Origin: Chytridium lagenaria
Taxonomy: Eukaryota > Chytridiomycota > Chytridiomycetes > Chytridiales > Chytridiaceae
Direction: 5' to 3'
DNA length: 64,000 nucleotides
Assembly (NCBI GenBank): GCA_025449115.1
Contig: JAHLKC010000038.1
Span: 1-64,000, forward strand
Under the pieces are notes generated by a model. The model saw only the letters and a program-made list of their open reading frames with translations, was not told the origin of the DNA and did no database searches. The position numbers and the translations under genes are program-made. This document shows, one piece after another, positions 1 to 11,302 of the stretch; the stretch's first letter is position 1; each line of letters begins with the position of its first letter.

Positions 1-2386
1 AGTTTGACATGCCGCCTTCAGGCTTCTCGGACTTCTATGATGCACCAAATAATCAATTGACGGCTGAAGAAATGATTCCTTGGGATGAAGCTTGTATACC
101 GTCAGAGTTTAAAAGTGGGACGTCAAATAAGAACGCGGTCTCCGAAAAGGTTCGAGGTTTGTTTCTTCCCTTACCTTTTTTTTAAAATCGTCGTGTTAAT
201 CGACCGCTGCTCATTAAAGCAGCATACACAGGGAAGCAAGAGTCAATAACATCATTGGTGCCTTCTGAAAACAAAGTAGGCAAAGTACAAGCCCAAGGAT
301 TTTTAGAGTCGCAGACAGCAAAGTTTTCTATCATTCAACTTGGTCAATCTTCACGAGCAGTTGCATCCGGGAATTCCGAAATTCTTAACGGGAGTGTGGA
401 TAATGATGTGCCGGGTATTTTCAACTCGGAAAAGGTCAAGCCTCTTGCTGTGTACATTGGAAGATACAAGATGTTAGAGGAAGAACTTGAAGACGGCGAG
501 AGCGAAAATGGGGTTACTTTAACACAAGAGCAAAGTGATCTTCTGAAACTGTTGGAAAGCGGTAGTAACGTGTATTTTACTGGTAATTTAGCGCCTCCCT
601 TTGCACGCCGTTTCTGTAATACAGCTTTACGTTGTTTTTCTACATTATTCCTCTCAAAAAGGGTTTCTATGATTTGATCTCAATGACTTACTTTTGCAAA
701 TTCAATAGGAAAGGCGGGGACGGGGAAAACAGAAGTTTTGCGGCAATTCATAAACAGGGCACGTGCCGCTAAAAGCGCATTGCTGTAACGGTAAGATACT
801 GCAATTGGTTTTATCTTTTAAGATGCACTCAAACTCAACATGTACTCTCCATAACAATAATACAGGCCCCACCGGAATAGCAGCGACGAATGTAAGAAGA
901 GGAGCTTTGATTTCCACATACTGACCGATTACCAGATTAATGGCACCACGCTTCACTCGTACTTTGGTCTTTCAGGAACTGACGAAAATCAGAGTGACAG
1001 GTTGGCTCGTCGAGTTCGCTCACAAAGAGCCCTAAAGAGCCGCTACCTTAATGTGGATATCATAGTCATTGACGAAGTATCCATGGTGAAGCGGGCTGAC
1101 CTATACGCAATCTACAAGACTTTTGAAAATGTCCGAAAGGGTAAGAAGAGGAAGGACGGTTACTTTTTCGGAGTTCAGGTCATCCTTTGCGGTGACTTCT
1201 TCCAGCTTCCTCCCATCGAGCGCAGACTTTCCCCAGGTGGTGGATTGAGTCTTGACGAAATTACAAAGTGGTATACGGTCAAGTCTTAAAGAATCGGGCT
1301 AAGAATATGAACTCGGAGGATATCGTGGATGGTGGACCAGATTTCGAGGATATCGATGCGGATATGGGGCTTAATGTGCAAGAGAAGCCGAAGAAACAAT
1401 CTCCCTATCTCTTTAAGGGTACCGTTTGGAAGGAGTTAATGGCCAACGGCATGAAAACTGCGGTGCTGACAAAGAGTCACCGTCAAGTTGATAAGGATTT
1501 TGTGGAATTGCTTGATCGACTTCGTGTTGGAGAGTATGATGCCCATGTCCACAAGATTCTGGCTCCACATGTAGGAAAAAAGATTAATCATAACGGCATC
1601 GAGGTGAGGTTTACCATTTATATCTTGTCCCGCCTTTCTTTTTCCTTTTTTCTTTTATTGGTCTTTAAATAACTTTTTCGTGTGATCTCGCCAACATGTT
1701 GCTCCATAAAGTCGACTCGACTCTGCTCCTTTCGCTCATCAGCAAATGCCTTCAACCTCAGCAAGCTTAACAGTCTTCAAACTGGAAAAACAAACTTTTA
1801 TCCTTCTTACGATACCGTCTTTGGGGACGCGGTCCCAAAGAACGAAGAGGAAAAGTCGAATTACTATCGACAACTCAAGCCTTCTTCTCTCGGTTTTTCC
1901 AAGCCAATCAAGGCCTTTTTTTAAAGGTCGGAGCGCAGGTCATCCTCGTCCAAACATAAGTCTTAAAGCCGGCCTTGCCAACGGATCTCGTGGAGTCGTT
2001 GTTGGATTCATGGAGCACTATGATCCTAAAATTCGGGATACGCGAGAACTACCCATTATTCGCTTTGCAAACGGACGCGAGTATCTCGTCGGATATCATG
2101 AATTTGCGGCAGAAATTGCGGATAATGTTACTATAAAAGGTTGCAGCTTCCTCTTACGCTTGGCTGGGCTATCACAATTCATAAGAGCCAAGGCATGACG
2201 TTGGACTATGTGGAGGTGGATTTGCCTTCCGCCTTTGCGGATGGTCAAGCCTATGTGGCGTTGAGTCGTGTAAGAAACTTGGAGGGGTTAAGCTTGACAG
2301 AGAACCTATCATTAGATACGGTTTCGTGCAGTGATGAAGTCAAGGCTTTTTATGAGACTCTTACACCTGGTGTACCACAGTGTTGA
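1..2386 (+). CDS. PIF1-family DNA helicase, 5'-truncated by window edge, frameshifted
   Basis: PIF1 enzymes are 5'-3' SF1B helicases acting on G-quadruplexes, telomeres and replication forks in nucleus or mitochondria. Seen here: Walker A GKAGTGKTEV near 709-740, motif Ia PTGIAATN near 869-891, Walker B IIVIDEVSMV near 1058-1088, the GDFFQLPP motif near 1191-1214, and the C-terminal motifs TIHKSQGMTLD (2171-2203) and YVALSRVRNL (2252-2281). Introns with GT-AG ends lie at 157-219, 583-708, 791-865 and 892-935, plus one from about 1601 to about 1710. The frame is lost about six times, each time by one missing base in an A, C or T run (near 771, 868, 1264, 1918, 1952 and 2136). All motifs are otherwise intact, which favours sequence error over decay. 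No Helitron Rep/HUH domain is visible, so a cellular PIF1 is the simplest reading. Confidence 0.85.
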
Positions 2387-2504
2387 AGTTCTTTTTTTTT
2401 TCGCGTTCTCTTTAACGTATATCCTCTCTTTTCATGCCATGTATTTTAGTCGTATATTGTGTTTATTTTTCTTTTGGTTAATCTGTATTTAAGCTCAATT
2501 GCCT

Positions 2505-5500
2505 TTATGCCAAAATCAACTGCCTATCTGAAACAACTGACTCAAAACTAAAAGCTGAGAGCGACCCAATATTTTGCCCATCGTAAGTCACATCCCCTGT
2601 CGACGTTCTACGTCTAGAATTCGAATGATTAACAATCCTTAACCTCCTTGGCTCTACCGCCGTAATACTATACGAAGAGCCAGTAGGACTCTTACTTTTC
2701 CCCCCCGCCCCTCTCCCACTCGAATTCATTCTCTTTCCCGTCTTCACCACCATCTCCGTTGACCCTCTCCGTCCTGCCACATTCCTGTTCTTCGCCCCTG
2801 TGTCTAGCTTTTTAGTGGTTGTAGGGACTTTTTTGCCCATAAGACGCTTTACTTCCCGCATCAGGTTGACGATGACGACTTCTTGCGCGCGGATCTCGAC
2901 TTCCAGGTTTTGAATACGGCTTAAAAGCATGTCGGCAAGCAGGGCTGACGAGGCTGTGACGGAAAGACGGGTGGAGCGGCTTGTGCGAGGAGTTCCTGGT
3001 GCAGATTTCGTTGTGGTGCTGGCGCGGGGGTTGTCCGAAGTAGTGGGTTTTGCGGAAACGCTGTGACGGGTGTCGCTGGACACGTGTGATGCAGGTTGTT
3101 TAGCTGCGTCGATAGATGTTTCTGAGGGCTTTTTGGTGCGCGTGACGGATGGACGTGAGGGACGTTGTTCAGGAACCTTTGTCAGTGTTGGCGTGTCTTT
3201 ATGTTCCTGTATTGGTGTGGGGATGGCGGTTCCTTGTCGCGACTTTTGGCGAACAGGAAGTGATGAAGGCGATGTGGCGGTGTGTGATGGTGCTCTCGAC
3301 CTCGTCTCGGGCTTACTTGAAGTTGAGCGGGACCGCGTAGGTGTGGCCTCATCTAAGGGTTGTTTTTTGAGGAAGGACGGAGGTTGTGGCGACTGTCAGG
3401 TGCGTTCCCAGTTTTGGTCTCTCCACTGCCACCAAGTTTGTTGAACCGTGGCTTTTTTGAACTAGATAAGGATGCCATTGACATGCTGAGGAGAGAGGGA
3501 ATGGACATGGCATTGATATCGCTAACAGATCCGTGATCAATATCTGAAGGAGGGTATGCAAGGCCCTCTGCGGATCCGGACAATGATCTGTCGTCTGAAT
3601 TTTGGATGGATGATTCAAAAGCGGAAGTATGGAGGAGAACAGGTGGTAGGTCTACTTGACGCTCAACATTTGTGTCGGTGTAGTTATTAGGAGTTGTGAC
3701 TTTGATCTCTGTAGAGCCTGACGAGATTTGTAAGGACGCATATTTTACGCTGGGTGGAAGAGTCCTGTTTTTCGAAGTCAATTGAGTTCTTTAGCGCATC
3801 CTCTGTATCAGCTGAAAAAGCATCGGCTTTTTTAGATTCAATAGACTCCTTCGGCTTATCCTCTGACGACCGAGATTCGGAGGCGTCAACCTGCCCGGAA
3901 GCAATAGAATCCTGTATCTCATCGTTTGACGGTAAACATGAGGAGACTTCCATCTTGTCGGAATCATTAGTTACGTTTAGCGCATTCCCTGAGAGTGAAG
4001 AGAGAATGTGGATGCCTTTTCGAAAGCCAAACACTCCTTTGGCTCATCTTCTGATGTCAGAGGCACAGAAACGTCCACGCTTTGGGAATCGATTTGCTCG
4101 TTTGCGCGATACTCCTTCTTATTATCCTCTGACTTCAAAGCTTCCAAGGTGCCGACTTTGGAAAGAACAAAGTCCTTGGACTCATATTCTGAAGTTTGAG
4201 ATACGATGGACACGCGTTTTCGGAATATATCAGCGGCTCATCCTCAAGTGCCTCAGGTCCAGAAGCTCCCATCGTTTCTGAAATACTAGCTTCCTTAAGT
4301 TCCAGCTCCTCAGATATAGAGACATTCGCAGTTTTCAAAAACTCCTTTGGCTCATTCTCTGATGTCTGAGAAACGGAGGGACCCACATTTTCGGAATTTT
4401 CGGTACGCACATCCTCTGACGGTGGAAGTCCGAGAGCGTCCAACTTTCCTGTAACGACAGCATCCTCAGGCTTTGGTGACTCAGATAGAAAGGTACTCGC
4501 AAGCTTGGGAAGCTCTATTAGCTCATGCTCTGTAGACTGATATACGCAAGTATCCGAGTTGTCGACAGGTTTTCGGGGCGTCCTCTGACTTTTGGGATTG
4601 CCTGACCGACTGGATAAGGACTTGCTGACTGTTTTGACTACAGAACTTCCTCAGCAATCACAATCGATGCCGTTTAATGCCTTGAGCTTCACCAATGGCT
4701 TCAGCGTGAGACGACGCGTCAACTTTCACAAGATCTCTACTTTCCGCCCTTAGACTGTCGTTACCCGCTTCCAGAGAATGGCTCTCGTCACCACCTTTGT
4801 ACTGAGGACGCTCAATGAATGTAGTTTGAACTTCCTCCGACGTTCCCATTATCCGCAAGCTCGTTTCCTCTTTGACATCCCGCTCAAATCGATTCCCTGC
4901 CATCCTGCGTACACAAACATAGCAGCCTGCGACTCAACATCGAGCTCCAGTTCCACATGTCTCTTAACTCTTTCGCGTTTCGGAGGTAAAACAAAAGCAT
5001 CAACTTGAGCGTGAGGTTGACTATGATCCTGCATAGTACGTCCCTGCGCCTCTGAAGTTTTCGGCGTCCACGCGAATATCACCTTGAGTCGGATCCAAGG
5101 CTGCGATTTGAAGACAGGATGATGCGTTTGAACCGCGGCGGGAACTTGCGATGGAGTCGGAAGATCTAAGACGTTGGGAACTGGAGAGACTTGCGAGGTA
5201 TGCGGCAGCCTTGGGTGCTATTCAATAGCGTAAGTCAAGGTAAATGGGTGAAAGAAGTTCTTACCAAGCTTTGAAGCAGATCCTACTTCCTCTACAGGCG
5301 CTGGCGCGGAACTCGCAGCCAACATAATCGCCAGTTGCTCCCCCAACTTTGCAGCAGCAGAAAGTTCCGATACGCCTCCCTCATCCTCTACAACCGAAAC
5401 GAGCACCCCAGTCTCCTCTTGCCTCTCCCCGTCTCGTCCTCCCATCGACTCCCTCCTACCGCCAGCCGTCGCCACACTCCACCGCCTCGCCACTTCTGCA

Positions 5501-7812
5501 GGTTTTTCGTTCAAAGTTGTAGTGGAAAGCGTGACAGCGAGTTTCTCGTAATGATTCACGACTTGGGCTACGTTGATGGGCTGGGTACGGTTGATGAGGA
5601 GAGCGGAGGCTTTGGGTGTGGGATCATTGTCGATGATGTCGTCTGAGGGTAGGGAGGTTTGAGTTGTGAGGAGGGAGGTGAAGGTGGATGTTTTAGGTTG
5701 AGAGATGGGTTGAACTGGTAGGTGTGATGTGGGAATGGAAGGTGATGCGTTTGAGGACGCGGACTCGGCGACGAAGATTTCAACTGATGCAGTAGACTCT
5801 TTAACCTCTTGAGCAGAGGATTCTTGAGTTGCACTATCCTTTGTCTCAACTTCATCTTCAACGTTTGGCTCTAACGTACTCTTCCCGTTTCCCTCATTTA
5901 AAGGTGGCGTCGAATCCACTTTCTCGATCAATATATCCGCGCTTAATTGAATCAACCCCACTAAATGTGCGGACTCTTCAACCGCGCCATCCTCCATCTC
6001 CACTTCATCTTCCACCGTTGGCTCGCGACTAATCTCCCCATACTCCTCCTTGAACGACTGATTCATCGCTCTCATCTGTTCATCCGACGAAGGCATCGTA
6101 TCCGCGTTTATCTGAAGTAACTCGACCAGTTGCGCGGATTCTTCGATCACATTGTCCTTGGTCTCCACTTTATCTTCCCTTTTCCGCTGTAAGCCACTAT
6201 CTCCGTTCTCCTCAATTAAAAGCGGCGTCGATTCCACCTTCTCATTCAGCTCGACCAGTTGCGCGGACTCTCCAATAGCATTATCCTTCGTCTCCACTTT
6301 ATCTTCCATCTTCCGCTCTAAGCCACTATCTCCGTTTTTCTGATTTAACAGCGGCGTTGATTCCACCTTCTCATTCAATACATGCACCGAATCTGCGTTT
6401 GACTGAACCAACCCCACCAGTTGCGCAGATTCTCCAATAAGATTATCTATCGTCCCCACTTCACCTTCCCACCCTCCGCTCTAACCCTCTCTCTACGATT
6501 TCCGCATTGAAAGACGGTGTCATCGATACCGCCTTTTCATTCAACAGAGGCACAGGAACCGCGCTCAATTGTACTAACTCCACCAGCTGCGCGGATACTT
6601 CAATAGCATTATCGACCAACTCCGTTTGATTTTCCTCCTTCCGCTCTACCCCGCTCTCGTCATTCGCCTCATTACCAAGCGGGATCGATTCCAGCTTCTC
6701 ATTCAATAAAGGTCCCGAATCCTCGTTTAATTGAGCTGAGCCCACCGCTTTCATACTTTCATACGATGCCCGTTGTCACTCCTGAACCTGCCACCGTTTT
6801 AAGCTCAGCTTTCGTGGCGAGCATAGATTCCGAGTTCAAAGTAGCGGGTATATGGGACTGAGCGTCCTCGTTTGATGTGATATCCCGTTGAATATGGGCA
6901 GGAATGACAGGGTCATGTTGTTGGAGTGAGTCGTGGGGCATTTCCATCAGAGTATTCGAAGGTTTGGATGGTTCCGTCTCTTCACATTTCGGTCTCTCGT
7001 CGTCCTCCTGCGCCCCATCATCCATTCTCTCCATCTTTACTTCATCATCCCAGTTTCATTACCGCAGCAATTTTGTCGTCTTTATCCTGACCTGCAGCAA
7101 GACTCGCTCTCCTTGACTCCCCAACCGACCCCCTCCTCGCATTCATAGACTTAGCTCTCCCCAAAATCTCTTTCGCCATCGGTGTCGCATCCACAGCGCT
7201 TTCCGGAAACACGCTATCCACAGACCCACACTTTTCCCCTCCTTCCCCATCCTTCACGCCACTCTCATCTCCATCCGTCTGCATGGCGGTTGACGCAAAT
7301 GTCTTGACAACCTCCAAGGATCCCTTCAACAGTCCGTCAAGAATTGTCAGATTCACTTGAGATGTCTTCTTTCTCAAATACGGGGATGCCTCTCCCCTCG
7401 CTCGTCTCTGAATACCCTCAGTCTCTCTCGTCCGTCCACTCACTGATCCCCTATTCCCAAAAGATCCCACAGAACCTCTCCCACCTTCCTCCTCCTCGTC
7501 CTCTTCAATAATATTCAACGGTCCCTCAACAACACCCGTCACGCAAACCTTCTCCTCCTCCTCTTGCTGGTTTTCCTCCTTCTCCTCCCGCCTCGGTTCA
7601 ACACTGGCAAGCTCCCTCAACCGTGCAGGATCGATGCGAAACGCTGCGTCACTCCCAATTACCACGATATCACTTTTTGTGATGGTCGAAGACGATCGTT
7701 TCCGTTTTTCCACTCCACTTGAACGGAGGAAGGTGTTGGCAGAGGAAAGTGCGAGTTGTTGTGCCGTTTTTCGTTTGGGGAGACGGAAACAGCACGACAT
7801 GGTTCTGTGCAT
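2505..7812 (-). CDS. very large disordered protein with acidic repeats and C-terminal coiled coil
   Basis: Family not recognised. From an initiator at 7812 (or 7800, giving MSCCFRLPKRK) the minus strand stays protein-like in shifting frames down to 2505. In order: a basic Cys-containing N-terminus; a Glu-rich stretch (EEEEKV); Arg-Arg-x-Ser motifs; about six copies of an acidic repeat built on ESAQLVEL and NEKVESTPLL (5790-6760); a Ser/Ala-rich part with a likely intron donor near 5263; a second repeat block built on SEDEPKE (3780-4500); and a Ser/Thr/Lys-rich tail with a heptad-like segment (LLSRIQNLEVEIRAQEVVIV, about 2860-2930). At least one junction (near 6475) is a one-base change in a G run. 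It could be two genes with a break near 5220. A membrane-edge or scaffold role via the N-terminal Cys pair is speculation. Confidence 0.5.
3780..4500 (-). repeat. second degenerate coding repeat (SEDEPKE type)
   Basis: At least five copies of a motif like SEDEPKE / SENEPKEFL / SEYESKDF recur every 40-50 codons on the minus strand; on the plus strand each appears as a variant of ttcggctcatcctctgac. They belong to the same large gene but have a different sequence from the 5.8-6.8 kb repeats. Confidence 0.65.
5790..6760 (-). repeat. acidic protein-coding tandem repeats (ESAQLVEL/NEKVESTPLL type)
   Basis: About six imperfect copies encode a block running roughly NEKVESTPLL, NEENGDSGLERK, EDKVETKDNAI, GESAQLVEL. 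Copies differ by substitutions and by loss of the middle, so spacing is uneven. They lie inside the large disordered protein gene. Confidence 0.8.
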
Positions 7813-8101
7813 TTAACACACAATGATTAAAGGTTGGGGCGGGGGGAGTGGTTTTGATGGAAATTGATTGGGGAGTTGGAGGTGTGGAATTGTTATCCAA
7901 GGGAACCAAGGGATAAAGGGATCGACGGCCGTTTTTGTTTTGTTACTGATAGGGGTTTGGTTTTATTGGGGAAACGATAAACAAAAAAAACAAAAACAAC
8001 AATCGACACTGATGAATAAATTACTGACAGACGTGTGTGTGGGGGGTGGAGGGCGGGGACGGGGAATGGGTTGACCTTCCACATAAATAACAAAAAGTCA
8101 C

Positions 8102-9323
8102 TCAAACATCTTTTGAAGCAGGCACGGGTCTCTCCTCATCCTCTGACGCGTACTTCGCTTCCGTTACGACGACAGGGGGTTCCTCATGATAAGGGTTGCG
8201 GAATGATCTCTGCATGGACCTATTTCCGACGCTTTCACGCATGGGACCCGGCGTAGGAGGATCGAACAGAGGACATGCGGTTGATGCGGTCAACAGCCAT
8301 GTCCTCGTCACCGGCTTCGGAACCGGATTCGAAACCCATGTCGAGACCGCCTGCACGGAAGGCGCCGTAGCTGAGAAGGGCGAGAGTGAGGAGGGCGTGA
8401 ACGACCCACTGTGTATGTGTGTATGTGATGGAAGTGTAAGTAAAATAAAACAAACTTTCGTATCATAAAGTGACTTTGAAGGAATAGAAGGAAGAAGAGT
8501 ATGTATCATAAAGTGACTTTTGAGAACGAAAAAGAGGATTTTGGGAGATAACAGTTGAATAAACGAGTATTTCTAACTTATGTAAACGCCGGCTTGAAAT
8601 TGAAACAAATAAAACATGAAAAGAAAAAGGAACGACGCGGGAACAAAAAAAAAAAAGAAGGAGGTGGGCAAGAGATAGTAGAGCCACTTACAATCAAATT
8701 CGAGACATAAATAAACGGATCATTCGCACCATAAAACCCATACGCGGTCCAACACCCTCCAAACAACACAGCCAATCCACTAATCGCAAACTCCATAGCA
8801 CTCGGCACAAACTCTGAAAACACACTCCTCACCGTCTCCCTCAACATAGCAACCGCCATGACAAGGGTAGTCGCTCCCGCCAACGCTCCCAATCCGATTC
8901 GCCCGACCCGTTGATCAAGAAACGGGGAGACGGAGGCACCGAGGGTGGCAAGGAGGATGATGGTGAAACCAACAATCATGGAGGTTTGGTGGGCTCTCCT
9001 TACACGTTTACGGAGGTAAGGATGCCATTGGAGGGTGTAGGCTATACCGGTGACGAGGGCGGGGATGGCGTGGAGGTAGATGAAGAGGTCTTTTTGGTGG
9101 GAGGCGTAGTTGAGCCAGGTGTAGGACATGAGGATTTGGAGGAGCCATGGGAAGATGTAGAGTTCTTGGTCAGGGATGTAATTGGGGCGACGGAAGGCGT
9201 AGAGGAAGATGGAGAGGACTGTTATGTTGGAAAAGGTCAGTTCTGAACAAGAAGGAAGATGGGTTCACCTATGCCAGCAAAGGGAACGATCTGGGAAGAG
9301 TCGAGGGTCAAGTTTCCTGACAT
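8102..9323 (-). CDS. SWEET-like (MtN3) sugar transporter
   Basis: SWEETs are seven-helix uniporters for sugars, made of two MtN3 three-helix bundles joined by a linker helix. Start chosen at ATG 9323 (MSGNLTLDSSQIVPFAG). Exon 1 is 9269-9323, followed by a candidate 26-nt intron (9243-9268), exon 2 is 8692-9242, then a 283-nt intron (8409-8691). The first bundle shows LYAFRRPNYIPDQELYIFPW then LMSYTWLNYASHQKDLFIYL; the second shows VFSEFVPSAMEFAISGLAVL then GCWTAYGFYGANDPFIYVSN, the usual SWEET pattern. The last exon encodes WVVHALLTLALLSYGAF and an acidic cytoplasmic tail. The tail changes frame at a GGG run near 8243; with one G fewer it reads through to NPYHEEPPVV and the stop at 8102, otherwise it stops at 8235. 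Plasma-membrane or vesicle sugar transport is inferred from the family. Confidence 0.75.
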
Positions 9324-11302
9324 TGTTGAAAGCGATGCAGCAACCTGTTTATCGTTACTCTATTAGAAACCAAACACACACACATACACAGTTGCAGCTA
9401 CTCACGGGTTATCGGTAAGAGTCTACTTTTACGCAGGTATGCAGAATGACGTGCAAGTTTACAAAGCTTCGAAAAACGAAAAAAAAACGAACAGGGTGTT
9501 TTGAATAATCTCAACAGATTTCTTTAGAGGCGTTCTCCCGAAAATAAGTTAAAGAGGCGATAAAACGAATCCAAGAAATAACATTAAAAAGAAAAGGTGG
9601 CGCTCTTTAACCCCCTTTATCTCAATGGCGTTTCAAAAAACCATACCTGCGTTAAAGTTGGACTTTGAAAAAGTCATTGATAAAGGAGGTTATAACGTTT
9701 CAAAAAACACGCGTTGATTTAATGTAATTAGTTGCGCGGTCAACGGTGGGACAAAGCGAGCGCCACCTTTTTTTTGAAGAGCGATTGAGGGAACGACACC
9801 CCACCTCGGGCCCGAGGGTGTAGACGGGCTTCAGGCGCGGGAGTACTTCCCACACCCCCCTCAGGTCCATATCGTTTTATTTAAAGCATAAAAAACGCGG
9901 GGACACCGAGAACAAGTGAGTCGACAAAGAGACAACAACGAACGTTTCCATCATCCATGGCTCTACCCTCCCAACCGCAACGCACAACCAGGAAAATTCG
10001 ACACCTACGTAATGTCCAGAAGATACATTATCCATATAAATACGAATCATACTTATAGCCTAAAGTAGGGTACCCGTGCACAAAATTCCATCATGGAGTC
10101 AACAAAGAGACTGCAACAAAGGACGTTTCCATCCATGAGGAGTAGCAACAGTATTCATTTTAGATACTTCAGACAAATTTATACGAGTGGAGTTCCTCTA
10201 CGACCACCACTATGATCCTATGGCTCTACCCTCCACCCGCAACGTTCCAGGAAAATTCGACCCCTGCACAATGCTCAAAAGTGACATAATCCATATAAAT
10301 ACAAAATCACACTCATAGCCTAAAATAGAATACCCGCGATCAAGTCTATCGCTACTATGGTTAAAGATATACCTTTCAAATATGCAACCACTAAAACAAA
10401 TCACACCCTACTTAAAAGAAAAAACAACGTGATAAACATCACATGATTCGATTCACGAAAACAAAAAAAGAGAGCCAAAGCGCGTTTTGGAGGTTCAAAA
10501 CAAAAACAACAAGACCGTTTCTTTCTTCACTCCTGCTCCATTAACCCCCCCCTCCCCATCCCCACCCCCCCAACCAAAAAAAAACCAAACAAATAATCAG
10601 TTCTACATTCCTCCACATAAACTGTACGGCATAACATTTTATCATGGAGTCCTTAAAGAGACAACAACGGTCCATCATCCATAGCTATGCCCTCCGAACC
10701 GCAACGCACAAACCAGGAAAAGTCGATACCTACATCCAAAAAAAAGTTCCATAAAAACACACGCCATTTATATACAAATACCAAAATAAACGTCGGCCGA
10801 ACATTTGATAGGATGGGAAAACAAAACGAAAAAAAAAACAAACAAAGCGGTTGAATTTCCTAATCTCAACCCCTCCCCACCCCCCACCATAAAAAGTCGA
10901 CAACCAGGATTCATCTTTTCGTTTTGTATTGGAAAAGGAGAGGGGGACGTTGGAAATATAGGGAAATCTTAAAGGTATACGAGAGAATGACAAAACAAAG
11001 GGGGGGGGGAGGACAGGACAAAAAGAGGGTGACCAAACAAAAACCCAACATCCCATCACCAAATGCATACCACCCCTCAAAAAAAAACGACATCCACCAA
11101 TCATCCAGCATCCAGTTCCCGCGTCCTCCAAAAATAAAAAATAATTCTCAAACCAAGGTATACCCTCCCCACCTCCCACATCAAAAAAAAACAAAAGCGT
11201 AAAATCACCACCCCTTCCTCCCCCTCCCCCGTCCCGTCCGCTCCTCAACACTCACATCCCCCCTCAAAGACTCCAAACTCCTAGGCGACGCCAACCCCAT
11301 CC
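9324..11302. other. intergenic, no supported gene
   Basis: About 2 kb without a convincing gene. It holds a 14-bp perfect palindrome (cctcgggcccgagg, 9804-9817), a three-copy degenerate repeat (9905-10750), and many A-, C- and G-homopolymers. Confidence 0.6.
9905..10750. repeat. three diverged copies of a ~150-bp repeat
   Basis: The phrase order atcatggagtc, aaagagac.aacaa, ttccatcatccat, ggctctaccctcc, aaccgcaacgcac, ccaggaaaattcga, ccatataaata, catagcctaaa, gtaccc recurs in order in copy 1 (9913-10085), copy 2 (10090-10340, with an internal insertion of about 80 bp) and a partial copy 3 (10640-10745). No terminal inverted repeats or coding capacity seen. Confidence 0.65.

Noticed and set aside
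1..2386. Helitron-type mobile element
   Set aside because: The PIF1 motifs alone do not show a Helitron; no Rep/HUH motif or terminal hairpin is visible in the part present.
1..2386. PIF1 as a true pseudogene
   Set aside because: All disruptions are single bases in homopolymers, all motifs are intact, and the same pattern affects clearly functional families such as PKA.
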